Shown: positions 36,101-46,334 of the stretch, piece by piece
How the letters are laid out: every line of letters begins with the position of its first letter
Numbering within the stretch: the stretch's first letter is position 1
Assembly (NCBI GenBank): GCA_029204225.1
Contig: CM055100.1
Location: forward strand, 21,944,248-22,008,247
Length of the DNA stretch: 64,000 nucleotides
Reading direction: 5' to 3'
Source: Diphasiastrum complanatum
Taxonomy: Eukaryota > Streptophyta > Lycopodiopsida > Lycopodiales > Lycopodiaceae
The notes under the pieces: generated by a model
Told to the model about the DNA's origin: nothing
What the model saw: only the letters and a program-made list of their open reading frames with translations
Database searches by the model: none
Position numbers and translations under genes: made by a program

Positions 36101-39100
36101 CCCCAATTCAGAGGATTATAGGCAGCAGGTCCTATATGAATGTCATGACAATCCTAGTGCGGGACACCCAGGCATACAAAAGACCTATGAGCTTCTTCGT
36201 AGGAAATTTTTCTGGCCCAGTATGTAATCAGTTGCCAGAAATGTCAAGTAAAAGCAGAGCGTTTAAAGGCAGGAGGGTTGTTGCAGCCCTTAGAAATACT
36301 AGTTGGTAAATGGGAGAGTATCTCCATGGATTTTATAGTAGGCCTGCCTAAAACCTAAAAGGGTAATGATGCTATATGGGTCACAGTTGACCGTTTGACC
36401 AAAATGGCTCATTTTATTCTGACCAAAACAACCGTTAGAGCTCTAGAGTTAGCGAGGTTGTTTGTAGACGGGCTATTTAAATTGTACGGTCTACCTTCCG
36501 GCATAGTCAGCGACTGGGACAGTAAGTTTAATGGAAAATTTTGAAGGGCAGTATTTCATCATCTCCATACTAAACTTAATATGAGTACCACTGACTATCC
36601 ACAGACGGACGGTCAAACAGAGAGGGTAAATCAGGTGGTGGAGGATATGCTTCGTGCATACGTCAACAAGAAGCAGACTAATTGGGAGGAGTATTTCTCG
36701 ATATTAGAGTTTGCTTATAACAGTACCAAACATTCAGCTACGGGATACAGCCCATTTATGCTAATGTATAGTTTTCAGCCACGCTCACCCACATCTGTAG
36801 GGTTTAAACAAGAAAAAGTTGAAGCAGCCAAAAACTTTTTAGAAGACCTAAACCAGATGATAGAACATGCTAAGCGTAGCATTAGGTAGTCCCAGGATCG
36901 AGCCAGGCATTATGCAGATCCACACAGACGGGATGTGCAGTTCTCCGCTGGTGAGAAAGTCTACTTGAGAGTCCCAGTTGACTCTAAAACCCTCAAATCA
37001 GGAGTGTGTGCTAAGTTGTCTCCTAGGTATTGTGGTCCCTTTACCATCAGTAGGAGACTAGGTGAGGTCACCTATGAACTAGAACTCCCACACAGTAGTA
37101 AGGTTTTTCCAGTCTTTCATGTAACTTAGTTACAAAAAGCCTTAAATAGAGCAAAAAATCTGGTAGGGGACAGTGTTCTAGTTCTCCCATTGGATCCTCA
37201 ACAACCTCCACATGAACCAGAGGAGATTCTTGATAGTAGAGAGACGCAGACTCGTCATTCTCTATACCGAAAATATCTGGTCAAGTGGAATGATCAGCTT
37301 GTTGAGAATGGCACTTGGGAAAAAGGCAGCGTCTTTCGCAAGATTTTTCCAGACTTGTCTTAGAGGACCAAGACGGTTCTTAAGGGGGAGGGAGTGTTAC
37401 GAGCTCGTGACCAGTGCCGAACCCTAGAGAACACAGATAGGTCAGATACCACAGTCAGGGTCGTGTCCAGCATACACGACCAACAAGGCAAGACAGTGCG
37501 AGTAGTGTGCCCCAGCACGGTCCATAGCCATGGCGGGCCTAACACAGTCTAGGGACCCTGTCAGCAGGACAGGGCCCCCAGTTGGGTCCCGACATGCAGT
37601 CGGCCACGTCAGTGACACGTGGCCGACACTTGGCAGTTGCATGCTACCAGTCCTCACACTGGGCTAGGAGGGGCTTACTTTATATCAGGGAGTGGGCAAG
37701 GTTGGGTGGATCAGTTAGTGTTTGCCCTACTGTGGTGTTAGGATCTATTACACACCACCACTTGCAGCCCCCATATTAGGGCCATCGTCTAGAGGGAGAG
37801 GTGGACGGGGACAGGGACGCCGGACTACATAGTTGGGGGGAGGGCTTATTACATGGCTAGCTTCTCTCCCCAAGTGATGGCGAATGCAAAGATTGCAATC
37901 CGACGATGCACATGTACTCTGCCATTTCATCTTGCTAAGACCCCGACATGGAGGAAGATGATGATCGAAGCAACCTCTATTGGGCAGCCGTTGGGGCCGT
38001 CCAGTGAGTATCTAGGACGAGAGGTCTTGTTGTTTAGCGGTCTTTGGTTGAGGAGCGGCTAGAGCCCCTCAGGAGGTCATGGGTCCAATATGTACTCTAA
38101 TACTCTATGTCCATTGCCTTTTAAACTTTTAAGTTTTGAGTTTTGGTCAAATGTTTTTCAAGTTTGCAGTTTGCATGTTGGATTTAGATCTTGCAATTTG
38201 CAAGTTGCTACTATATATGTCCATTATCAACACTGCTCAACGATCATAATACACATGAACATTTACCTTTCAAGTCTCAATGATGATTGCTCAAAAAGCA
38301 ACATTGATCTTTCAATCATCATTGCAATATGCTACAAATGGATCAGGGAGGTGATTGATATAGAACGGTCTTTGGGGAGATTCCTCTCCAAGAGGCCAAG
38401 GGCCTTGGCATGTTCAGGAGGCACTCCACCTTGTAGGTCCTGAAACCTGCCCCACCAGGTTTGTAAGTTGTAACTGCTAACTCAGATCTATACGTAACCC
38501 GTTTGTGATCTAGATCCATCATTCTATGATCTATCTAGATTTTGGGATCATCTGCCACGACTCATGATTCACGATTCATGTGTTCTAGCTTTAGCCTTTG
38601 ATAATTGACCATTGTACTAATGCAATTCTCCTAGAATGCAGGTCTACTTTTATGTTTATAGTCTTGGAACGACTATTGAAAGTTCACGCAAACTTGAGGT
38701 AGTTAGTCGTTTTGAATGAGTGGGCATTGTGGGGGCCATTACGAGAGCCGAAGGCCAGGAGGTTCAAGCTAGTCGTGCTCTCATCTACATTTTGGGATGA
38801 GGCACGATCCATTGTCATGGGCCTGTAGCCTATCTACTTTGTCCTGCGTCTTACAGATCAAGAGGGCTGCACGTTGGGCCTTCAATACGAGTTGATGGAC
38901 AGGTTAAGTGAGTAGCAACAGAGATGTACGACCATCAGCCCGAAGAGGTTTTATAATACTCTCTATTATCTTGACTCTTGACTCCTTCCTCGCATTTTGG
39001 AATTTCACTTTGAAGTTTAAACTTTGGCATTTGAAATTTTTAGATTTGATTTGATGAATCTTTGGCTAAGTTTTTATTGATTTTTCAAGTAAGCATAGCT

Positions 39101-40124
39101 CATCATTCAAATGTTACAAGCTTGAGGAGATCCGACGCCTTTAGCAAAGCAGATGGGATTGGTTTCATCATCCCTTGCATGCCATGGCTCTCATACTCCA
39201 TCCATTATGGAGGAGTGAGCAGTAGTACGATGATAGGAGGGATGGTTGGAATGCCTGTCTCCTGGGTTTATCATGAGGTATATGACCAGGATAAGTTGTT
39301 GGATGGGCTCCGATTATTCAGGCATGAGACCATGGAGTTCTCCATCAGCCCTGTGTGGTTGAGGGAGGCTAAGTCATACTACAATGCAATGTCCATGATC
39401 ATTGATTCATTGCAATTTGCCATCATTAAGTTTTATTATTTAAATTTTGTAGCCATTTTTTGATGAATATTATTCCAATTCTTAGCTTTGTTTTTTGTGG
39501 TCTTGACTCATGACTTCTCTTTGATCTTTCAACTTTGATCAGGCCAACTGCATCCTCTAGCATGGTGTAATAAGTTTGGGTTGATGTTCCCAAATTGCAC
39601 CGCCTTGCTGTTTAGGACCCTCTCACAAGATTGCATTACAGTTGCTTGTGAGAGGAGCTGGAGTATTCATTCGTTGATTCACACAAAGAAGAGGATAGGG
39701 TCTCCGTTGCACAACTGGATAGGTTGGTGGACGTAAACGCCAACTTGAGACTCTTGAGCATACTCCCAAGCACGCTAGAGTATCCAGGTAAATTGTAATT
39801 TCTAATGTGTTCAGAGTAGAATGTGTTTGAGGTTTGAACTTTGAACTATTATCTAGGTCCTATACATTGAACTTTTAAGTTTCAATTTTGGTCCTTGAGT
39901 TTGAAGTTTGAAGTTTCGACTAACTTCTAAGATTATAATATATGGCCATCATAGCCAGCATGATGTCAGTGGAAAAGCCAAGGTCATGAAGTCTCTGAAT
40001 GAGCAAGGAGCATGGGACAGAATCAAAGGCTTTCTTGAAGTCCACAAAACAATAGTAAACCTTCTCTCTCCTGTGCTTGGCTTCTTCAATCAAGGGGTGT
40101 GAAGATATGGTCAGTGGTAGAGTA

Positions 40125-40182
<58 letters not shown>

Positions 40183-41890
40183 GCAAAAAAGTGTGGCCCT
40201 TCTTGTTATCAACGATCAAAACTATGATTTATGGATCGAATTGGGCCGCGATTCAAATTGATTTGAGGTTCAAATTGCCAATGATACAAAGTGTTAGAGC
40301 TTTTGCCTATAGATCCGTCAGAGCTTTGTATTCTTGATTGGTTGATTGCATGCTTGTATAATGACATAGAGATTGCATTTGTCTATTTGTATTCATTTTC
40401 CTTGTGCTGAGGTTTCCTTCCACTTGAGAGATCTCCATAATCCGCAACATACCAATTTACATCTCGGAGATCCAAGGGACTTTGATCTTGAGCTTTAACT
40501 CTATTTCAAGAACGAAAGCCTTTTCATTTGTTTTAGAGTTTGTTCAGGACTCAAGAAGCTATGGAAAATCATGACGTGATGCTATAATCATCATCCAGTC
40601 ATTTTGCAATTTTTGATGTGTTTGAAGGTTAATTGTGATAGTCCAGAGGTGCTGTAGGCCAGAAATGTTGGTAGTAGTTTCACAAGCATTACTCTTTATT
40701 TCACAATCTTTTAGGCATTGAAATGCTTTAGAGCGTCTAGGCCATTTTTTAGATTCTTTTGTGTCTGATCAAAAACCTTTGCACAAAAACTTAAACATTC
40801 ATAGAATTTTAAAATTCTACTTTAAGTGTCTTGGTTAGAAAGCCTATCATGTTTTGAAATTCATTTGTTTACTGAAAGAGCTTTATAATACGTTTTGTTA
40901 CTCTTAGATTCAAATTTTGTTATAAATCAAAACTTTTCTGGAGGCAAAAGTTTTGTGAGAAGTCGATAATCAGGAGGACAAGACTACCACTTCTTGTTTT
41001 TGAACATAAAGTAGTATTTCCTTTTGTAAAAACATGGTCATTTTTGCAGACTAAATATATGATGTAGTTGATATTTCCTTACATGGTATTGATATCTTTT
41101 GTATATGACAGCTACTAAGAGAATTTGAATAGTTTATTTGATTGGATACCCGTGTGCAGGCATGCACAGGCATTTTATTCTTTTCGGCTTGATGGAATAC
41201 CTTGAGAGGAGGTGTGCTTTATGACGTGAATGCTTCTGGTCAGCATAATTGCTTCAACCAAAAAAAAGCTGTTTCAATTTGATTCTAGTTTATGTTGGAA
41301 ACTATGGATAACCATGTCTGCTCATGGATGTTAATGTAAGCACATTCCTCAACTTTCATGCAGATTAGTGAGATTTGGGAAAATGACAAACTGTGCTATT
41401 GTACATTCTGATCGTGCCTTATGTTGAAGTTGATGTCACTGCACTTTTTTCCACTGAAATTGCAGTCGGACTAATCAGATTCAGATGGTTTTTTCAACAT
41501 AAGTCTTTCAATTAAATAGTTGAGCTACATGTCTTTGCTAAGAATTTGAAGGTTCTACTCCATGCCATGATTTTGCATAAGGCAGTTTGCTGATGCTGTT
41601 AGGTTTTCACAGACTCAACCAACATTTCACGTCTGAGGAAGTTTTGCGGCTGCTGGATGGATTTTTTAACCTGGAGATGCTGGTAATGCATTCTGAGTCC
41701 TGACTGATCATATGCTAGTTCAGTTGCATACACTAGACCAGACCTGAAAAGTCATTCACATGGAGTTGTTGAAGTATTGGTGTTTGTGGTTTTGTAGAAA
41801 CCAGATGATGACGAAATTGAGTTAACAAGTCAAGAAGAAGATTTTGCACTGCCACCAGCAATTTTTGAATTAAAAGATGATTCCATGTAG
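21033..41890 (+). CDS. CT20/Eaf7 (MRGBP)-like NuA4-complex subunit, five exons (gene span)
   Basis: Exons are 21033-21191, 21656-21728, 41160-41211, 41613-41682 and 41798-41890 (447 bp, 148 codons plus stop). All introns are GT-AG: 464, 19431, 401 and 115 bp. Phases agree at every junction (0, 1, 0 and 0 for the codon splits, with the exon 2-3 join making Gly and the exon 3-4 join making Arg). The protein has a Gly/Ala/Ser-rich N-terminus of about 53 residues. The CT20 domain follows: [78 protein letters not shown]. Family members belong to the NuA4 histone acetyltransferase in the nucleus. An in-frame ATG at 21003 is an alternative start; ATGGCG at 21033 has the better context. No stops or frameshifts are seen, so the gene is probably active despite its transposon-filled second intron. 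Confidence 0.8.
21656..21728 (+). CDS. CT20/Eaf7-like gene, exon 2
   Basis: Preceded by TATTGTAG and followed by GTTAAA. It codes [20 protein letters not shown] and then AKLQ plus one base of a Gly codon. A second in-frame acceptor, TTGCAG at 21659-21664, would drop three residues. Confidence 0.8.
22540..22929 (+). repeat. Copia 5' LTR, 390 bp, with PBS at 22930-22941
   Basis: The LTR starts TGTTAGGAAT and ends ATTCTAACA, giving inverted ends TGTTAG/CTAACA. TGGTATCAGAGC, the initiator-Met tRNA primer site, follows with no gap. No matching 3' LTR exists because the element is truncated. Confidence 0.75.
22980..23560 (+). repeat. Copia leader made of degenerate short repeats
   Basis: Variants of ACATCTGGTGCAGG and GATATCTGAGG-like phrases recur about every 30-40 bp from the PBS to just before gag. 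It is non-coding and probably arose by slippage in the leader. Confidence 0.5.
23620..24660 (+). pseudogene. Copia gag and protease
   Basis: Gag starts at the ATG at 23620 ([20 protein letters not shown]). UBN2-type gag motifs follow ([36 protein letters not shown]), then the zinc knuckle [14 protein letters not shown] near 24360, then the retropepsin [12 protein letters not shown] near 24530. In-frame stops at 24028-24030 (TAG) and 24232-24234 (TGA) fit former CAG and CGA codons. The integrase start ([10 protein letters not shown]) is reached in another frame near 24630, after which most of integrase is deleted. Confidence 0.75.
24660..25167 (+). mobile_element. Copia integrase remnant and truncated 3' end
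   Basis: Short pieces of integrase remain: [17 protein letters not shown] near 24690, then, after a deletion, [19 protein letters not shown] and [14 protein letters not shown] near 24850. The sequence stops at 25167 where it abuts part of a Gypsy LTR. RT, RNase H and the 3' LTR are absent. Confidence 0.7.
25168..25256 (+). repeat. Gypsy-1 5' LTR, last 89 bp only; PBS at 25258-25269
   Basis: Matches the last 89 bp of the full 3' LTR (37664-37752) with one difference, and ends ATCTATTACA. A primer site TGGTATCAGAGC follows after one base. The first 269 bp of the LTR are missing. Confidence 0.85.
26136..28382 (+). pseudogene. Gypsy-1 gag-protease-RT (N-terminal part)
   Basis: A 748-codon open frame. 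Residues 1-300 are gag, with an acidic N-terminus and a [17 protein letters not shown] capsid-type block. The zinc knuckle [14 protein letters not shown] is near residue 345. The protease motif [16 protein letters not shown] is near residue 435. The RT N-terminus includes [47 protein letters not shown] and [18 protein letters not shown] one-base shift near 28330 breaks the frame just before the [13 protein letters not shown] block. The length and order suit a single gag-pol reading frame. Confidence 0.85.
28333..29073 (+). pseudogene. Gypsy-1 RT (C-terminal part) and RNase H start
   Basis: After the shift the RT continues: [17 protein letters not shown], then the catalytic [13 protein letters not shown] near 28475, then [17 protein letters not shown] second shift, apparently a two-base deletion, falls near 28748. 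RNase H then reads [13 protein letters not shown] and [18 protein letters not shown] up to 29073, where the nested element begins inside the His codon region. Confidence 0.85.
29074..29436 (-). repeat. Nested Gypsy 3' LTR
   Basis: 363 bp. On the minus strand it is preceded by a short purine-rich GTGTCAGGGAG tract that could prime plus-strand synthesis. Confidence 0.9.
29481..30529 (-). pseudogene. Nested Gypsy integrase (C-terminal part) and chromodomain
   Basis: Integrase continues from a one-base deletion near 30530: [29 protein letters not shown] (second catalytic Asp), then [20 protein letters not shown], where the usual TDGQTE catalytic Glu is Lys. A GPY/F-type region ([19 protein letters not shown]) follows. 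The C-terminal chromodomain reads [20 protein letters not shown], with the aromatic residues expected for binding methylated histone tails. It ends at 29481. The lost Glu makes the enzyme inactive. Confidence 0.85.
30530..31126 (-). pseudogene. Nested Gypsy RNase H end and integrase N-terminal part
   Basis: After a TAG at 31127-31129 (a former CAG in RWL*FLQSFDF) the frame reads [17 protein letters not shown], the usual end of RNase H. The integrase HHCC zinc region follows ([20 protein letters not shown], then [11 protein letters not shown]). Its second zinc Cys is Tyr. The first catalytic Asp lies in [16 protein letters not shown]. Confidence 0.85.
31127..31330 (-). pseudogene. Nested Gypsy RNase H core
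   Basis: Frame [20 protein letters not shown], then [20 protein letters not shown], then [20 protein letters not shown]. It is shifted relative to the RT frame by an indel in the A-rich stretch near 31330. Confidence 0.85.
31320..33092 (-). pseudogene. Nested Gypsy protease and RT
   Basis: In the same frame as gag, directly after its TAG stop. The protease motif is [16 protein letters not shown] (near 32850), where the usual DTG is DTD, so the protease should be inactive. RT runs [60 protein letters not shown], and the intact catalytic [13 protein letters not shown] near 31830. The RNase H start is [14 protein letters not shown] before the frame is lost near 31330. Confidence 0.9.
33093..34193 (-). 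pseudogene. Nested Gypsy gag
   Basis: 366 codons from [21 protein letters not shown] helical N-terminus is followed by a Pro/Phe-rich linker (residues 70-110). The capsid-like region reads [20 protein letters not shown] and [11 protein letters not shown] Ser/Pro-rich stretch leads to the zinc knuckle [14 protein letters not shown] at the end. The stop at 33093-33095 is TAG where CAG would keep gag-pol in one frame. Confidence 0.9.
34194..35213 (-). other. Nested Gypsy leader and PBS (35202-35213)
   Basis: About 1 kb of purine-rich leader between the PBS and gag, with repeated GGGCAGCAAATAGG-like phrases on the plus strand. It does not code for protein. Confidence 0.7.
35214..35576 (-). repeat. 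Nested Gypsy 5' LTR
   Basis: 363 bp, ending CATAACT on the minus strand and followed at once by the primer-binding site. Confidence 0.9.
35577..37374 (+). pseudogene. Gypsy-1 RNase H end, integrase and chromodomain-like end
   Basis: Resumes with [20 protein letters not shown] and [18 protein letters not shown]. An acidic linker ([20 protein letters not shown]) precedes the HHCC region ([20 protein letters not shown], then ISCQKCQ after a shift near 36225). Catalytic blocks are [23 protein letters not shown] and [15 protein letters not shown]. The end reads [20 protein letters not shown], like a short chromodomain. Stops at 36353 (TAA), 36541 (TGA), 36887 (TAG) and 37127 (TAG) are mostly explained by C-to-T or G-to-A changes. 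The true C-terminus is probably the TAG near 37362. Confidence 0.85.
37395..37752 (+). repeat. Gypsy-1 3' LTR, 358 bp
   Basis: Starts TGTTACGAGC after a purine tract and ends ATCTATTACA. The first part is GC-richer, with CACGTGGCCGACACTTGGC near 37615. Confidence 0.85.
37850..39790 (+). mobile_element. hAT transposase remnant
   Basis: Pieces in the correct order on one strand. A DUF659-like block ([18 protein letters not shown]) is near 37880. A catalytic-core block is near 38790-38900 ([12 protein letters not shown], then [20 protein letters not shown]). A linker-like block ([18 protein letters not shown]) is near 39270. The C-terminal dimerisation region reads [34 protein letters not shown], then LIHTKKR and, after one shift, [19 protein letters not shown] near 39720. 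Many stops and shifts make it inactive. Terminal repeats are not found; Gypsy-1 abuts it on the left. Confidence 0.7.
39920..40127 (-). mobile_element. LINE RT fragment
   Basis: The minus strand reads [19 protein letters not shown] and [20 protein letters not shown], the early RT blocks of plant LINE elements. It starts right at the CT tract and stops after about 65 codons. Confidence 0.7.
40128..40178. repeat. CT microsatellite, ~51 bp
   Basis: Perfect CT repeat at the edge of the LINE fragment. Confidence 0.9.
41160..41211 (+). CDS. CT20/Eaf7-like gene, exon 3
   Basis: 52 bp between GTGCAG and GTGTGC. It codes [16 protein letters not shown] with split Gly and Arg codons at its ends, the conserved core of the CT20 domain. 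Confidence 0.85.
41613..41682 (+). CDS. CT20/Eaf7-like gene, exon 4
   Basis: 70 bp between TTCACAG and GTAATG. It codes [20 protein letters not shown] then EML. Confidence 0.85.
41798..41890 (+). CDS. CT20/Eaf7-like gene, exon 5 (terminal)
   Basis: 93 bp after TTTGTAG. It codes [20 protein letters not shown] and ends [10 protein letters not shown] with TAG. The acidic run followed by EEDF(A/S)LP is typical of the C-terminal end of the CT20 domain. Confidence 0.85.
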   Translation, partial: KPDDDEIELTSQEEDFALPPAIFELKDDSM

Positions 41891-44450
41891 GTGGTTGTCC
41901 TCTTCCATTGGCTGCCTCTATTGTTGCTTTTGATTAGCAATAGTGTAACACTGTACTTCACTAGTGTTCCCTGGGCAGATTGTACATAGTCTCTAATCAG
42001 GCGAAAGGTGGTCTCTTGCCAGCACAGCTTGTTGCACGGCATTTGTTGCTACAAAATTTTAGCACCAGTAAACGCACCCTCTCAGTAGTCTAGAAAGACA
42101 TTCTGTATGAGAATATCAGTGATGCTTGCTGGCTAGATCTGGTTTTCCACATGCCAGTGATATGTATCTTTAGCTTTAAGCACTTCCTGATGTGACTTTC
42201 AAAGTTTAAAGTTTAAACTCTTATTATGGATTTTTGCACTGACATGTCTCAATCCCTCAAAAGGGACGGATATACCTTCTGCAGTTCTGTTGGCTAATGT
42301 CAATAGGTTCATATTTAGATTTACACGATTGATAGGATTGACATGATTGTGCAAAGATGCAATAGGCATTGTCATTTGTCACATATTTACATATGATAGA
42401 AGTAGTGTTAATATTATGTACAATTCTTCATAAGAACAATGATGAAATCACCATGCTTGAAATTTATTAAAAAAATAAAAGGATCCTTAGTGAGGTTTAT
42501 GGCTTTAAACTTTGAGGCCTGCTTCTAGCCTCAGGAAATGTTATGAGGTTTATTGCGTATCAAAGTTTCAAGTGTACCATTTTCTTGAGCATGTAGGCTA
42601 CATTTTACTATAAGTTGGAAAGGTAACTTGTGTTTAGAGTTTTCTGGCCCGGTTTTATGGACGGCAAATAAAGTTACCATTTTTGCAGATGTCTTGCTCA
42701 ATTTCTCTTTCAATGAAATTTTGTAAACGAGGTTTTCTTATACTAATATTTGTTAAGCACTGAGCATACATTTAGTGCAATGTAGTGTGAAGTCTTACTA
42801 TACAAGTAACCCGACTTTTTACCAGCTGTAAATGCCTTAGGATCTTTGTGGGCATCAAATGCCTTCCCTCTTTTTAAATTCATGTCTTTATGGCCATAAA
42901 GCTACTTTCCAGCATAAAGGGGTTAAAGCTCTCTTTTGTAGTAAATTTTTAAAAGGTATGCGATCAAAACCATCAAATGTTGCATACAGAGTATCAAGCA
43001 CATTAAGTACATAGACAAAATGGAATTTGGAAACCTGTAATCAAAGAATAATTTTGAAGTAGGATGTAATGGTGATGAATGGGCCTTTGAGGCTGGATCG
43101 TGACCAAATTGACATGAAGCACTTATTTGTCAAAAACAATAGGCCTCCAGCATCTGACTTAGAGCTCCAGAAGACACGAGGCACCTTGTAAGGCCTGCAT
43201 GACTGTCACGGCAAAACGAACATTCAGCCCAGTGACAGAGTGACATTCCGAACAGATCGACTGAAAGGAGCTCTAGGGATCAAGAATTCAGTTGATCTCT
43301 GGAGTTCTATGTCCTTCGATTTTGATCTGGATGTTGGAAGGGAATGATGAAATTCTCTTTTAAGTTTGAAAATCTCAATAGGAAGGTGATGTGATGACAT
43401 CATCAATTGACTCAATGTATATATCGTTGGCTATGTGATATTGCAAGGTTCAAATATGGTGCATGTGTATGCACTCATCTCCAATAAGTGTCATATGAAA
43501 TCAACAAAGCAACAATATACTCTTTTCTTTTGAATCTTGTCTCCTCCATGATAGCTTAAGAGGGAACGCATGAGTTGAAATTTAGTATTGTGATCTAAAA
43601 CCCGCTTGCTCCATGGCGTGTAAAGATTTGGTTTTAGCTCACTACTCTGTTGTTTGGAGTATGAGTCCATAATGCTTGGCTATGCCATGTCCTATCATGA
43701 GTGTGCGATAAATCTATGGTCTCATGGAATCACCAGTTTTGTGTATTAGATGTACACTAGGAGAGAGGACAGACAACCTTGGATAATTGTAGAGTTCAGG
43801 AGATTGACCTTAGTAGTTGAAACACAAGTTGTTGCATGAGCAATCTGGATTCAAACTCGTTGATATCTCTAGCTTTCTTACTTTCCAACAAGTTAATAGC
43901 ATCGTGCACCATGTGAGATGTGAATATGGTGAATTCTACAAGTCTACTGGATATAGTGATGGCCATCGAAGTAGGTAATGCATAGAGGGTAGTAGCATAT
44001 TGGTCCTAGGCTTAAAGATTCTTGAGAGGAAATGGGGCACATGGAAGAAATTGTGCTCGAATGTGTCAAAAGATGAATTGTAATGAAGGTATAGAAGTTT
44101 GGTGATAATGATTATAAACAACCTTTTTAAACATATCAGAGCACGAATTCTTGCAAGAGATGAGGGGATGTGTAGAGAGTGTGAACAACAAGGAGATGAA
44201 GATTTAACATTCATTGTCATACCAAGTGTTTCTGGAAAATTTATCATGTTTAGAACTATATGGTTTGGATGGGAATGAGACAATATTTGCTATACGGAGC
44301 GTAGAAGTGAGGAAGGTAGGTCAGGTTTCAACATGATTGCCTTAATGAAAGTGACAATAGAGGGAGGACTGATTCATGGTAAAGGGGATTACATGTAGAG
44401 TTGAAAATAAATTTGGGTGTCCATTCCTAGGCAAAGATAGTCTTTTAGGC
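41891..44450. other. 3' flank of the CT20/Eaf7-like gene; no further gene seen
   Basis: The first few hundred bases may be 3' UTR. A plus-strand phrase near 44120-44170 (HIRARILARDEGMCRECEQQ) is protein-like and could be a transposon scrap, but it is isolated. Nothing else is visible. Confidence 0.4.

Positions 44451-44452
<2 letters not shown>

Positions 44453-44521
<69 letters not shown>
44453..44521. repeat. GA microsatellite, ~68 bp
   Basis: Perfect GA repeat in gene-free DNA. Confidence 0.9.
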
Positions 44522-44527
<6 letters not shown>

Positions 44528-44529
44528 AA

Positions 44530-46330
44530 ACAATTTTACATAGTCCCTCTTGTCAAGACCAAACCCTTTGAACCCTTCAATTTATAGCATAGCAAGTAAA
44601 AATAAAGTTTTATAAAGTCTTACAGTACAGAGAAAGCAAAGCAAGTTTTAGGACACCCAGCTGTTACCTGCCACCATCTCACAAAACACAACCACACGAG
44701 TTAATTACGTGAGGAAGACAGGTGTCATAGCTGAGCATCAGTTGTTATCCATCTCCAAAACAAGATTCACTACTTTATCAACAAGATTGCAATTTTACGT
44801 GATATGTCCAATCTTCCCTATCATGCAATTTATACTTAACAATACATTCTATCCTTTTTACGAAACCGTATCACGGCAAAAGCCATACTAATCAGCATAA
44901 GGGTCAAAAGCATGTATTTTAAAAAAACTTTTTTAATTTTACACAGAAGAAGACATTTTGCAATATACACAAATGAGTCGAGATTTGACACTAAGTATTA
45001 GTGCTAGGTACTAGGGCAGATCCGTGCCATACTAGCCCCAAGAACCTCCCACGAAGGTAATCAGGAGTCCAAGGACTTTGCAGCTCGGGCAAGTTCATGC
45101 CATACAAGCCCACTTTCGTCAAACTCAAACACTAAAAAATACAGCCTACCTTCAGTAACCACTTTTAAATTTACGACTCAATATCTTGCATTTAGTATCG
45201 TAAACCAATCCTTTTCTGATTATAACAAGCAACGTAAGTTTAACGAGATCACATATTTGTAACCATTCAATCTTACCATGTCAAGACGTCTTTTATATGT
45301 TGTTGTGTCGTATTGCATTTTTAAACGAGAAAGCAATTCATATTAGTGATGGATTCGTACCTGGATTTGAGATAACGACATGCCCTGCGAGCTATCCATC
45401 TCCAACAACTTAAGCGAAACCCTCCTTATGTACTAAAATTTCAAACCGAAAGAGTTGGATTAATGATTGTGCAACTTCTTTATAAGACTTATCATGTTCT
45501 CAAGAAAAGTAAAAGGAACAATCAATCGTGAATCACAAGCCGTTTACATGTTATCACATGCTAAAGACTCATTCTATATTCTCACCTTACTTGAATTCCA
45601 ACAACAGATAAAATGTACTTATTACTATGGTTATCATAATACTCACAGCACTCACTACTTTTAGTGCTTCACAAAAGCAACTTTAGTTAAAGCCATAAGC
45701 ATTCGCATGTATAGATGGTTTCTGTAAGCTTATACACATCCAATCCATTAGCATTATCACTGAATAGCAACGAGACAGGTAGAGCCTTTGTAAGGCGGCC
45801 AACTGTAGCAAATTATGAGCAGAATATATATACTACATATCAAGTGTGATCATGCAAGCAATGAGTGTTTGATTTTATCAAACATCAATAGATATATGGG
45901 CAGTCCATCGCGTTTCAGGATGCGGCTATCTGATTAGTATGCATGGTGCAATCAATGATCATTCCACAAGCGTGTAACCACAAAAATGTTCTATCCAAAT
46001 GTGCAGATCTGGCCATAATTAGATCGCTGGCCAGCGGCCCACATGCCATCAAAAAAAACATTTTTTTAGAAGGTATCATACTGTGATTGGATAGTATGTG
46101 GTTGTTCACAGTCAGAGACACTTCAATAATCATGATTAGGAGAAGCATACCTGCGATTTTGATCAGAAATTGTTCTTGAGGCAGCGCCCAAGTGTGCTTA
46201 TGCCAAACGTACGGTCAAAGTCTAGAATGCTATACCAAACCACATTATCATAACTTATGTAAGCTTTTCAATTTTAAGCACAGCAAATAAGTACAAAACC
46301 TTCTAAGTATAAAAGGTCATTAAGTCACAA
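44530..46330. other. Gene-free stretch
   Basis: No coding signal or clear repeat on either strand. Confidence 0.4.
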
Positions 46331-46334
46331 GATT

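Larger units (their letters stand above)
25168..37752 (+). mobile_element. Gypsy-1 LTR retrotransposon, interrupted by a nested Gypsy
   Basis: Layout: truncated 5' LTR, PBS, ~870-bp leader, gag-protease-RT, RNase H split by the nested element (29074-35576), integrase with a chromodomain-like end, a purine tract (AAGGGGGAGGGA) and a full 3' LTR. It has at least four frame changes or stops and is not autonomous. The order PR-RT-RH-INT marks it as Ty3/Gypsy. Confidence 0.85.
21729..41159 (+). other. Intron 2 of the CT20/Eaf7-like gene, 19,431 bp, filled with transposons
   Basis: Donor GTTAAA and acceptor GTGCAG. It contains, in order, a truncated Copia, a Gypsy with a nested chromodomain Gypsy, a hAT remnant, a CT tract and a LINE fragment. 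About 800 bp of non-repetitive sequence remain at each end. The intron is defined by matching exon phases and by continuity of the CT20 domain across it. Confidence 0.75.

Noticed and set aside
39885-40230. CRISPR-like or tandem gene array around the CT tract
   Set aside because: It is a simple dinucleotide tract next to a LINE fragment; there is no repeat-spacer structure anywhere in the window.
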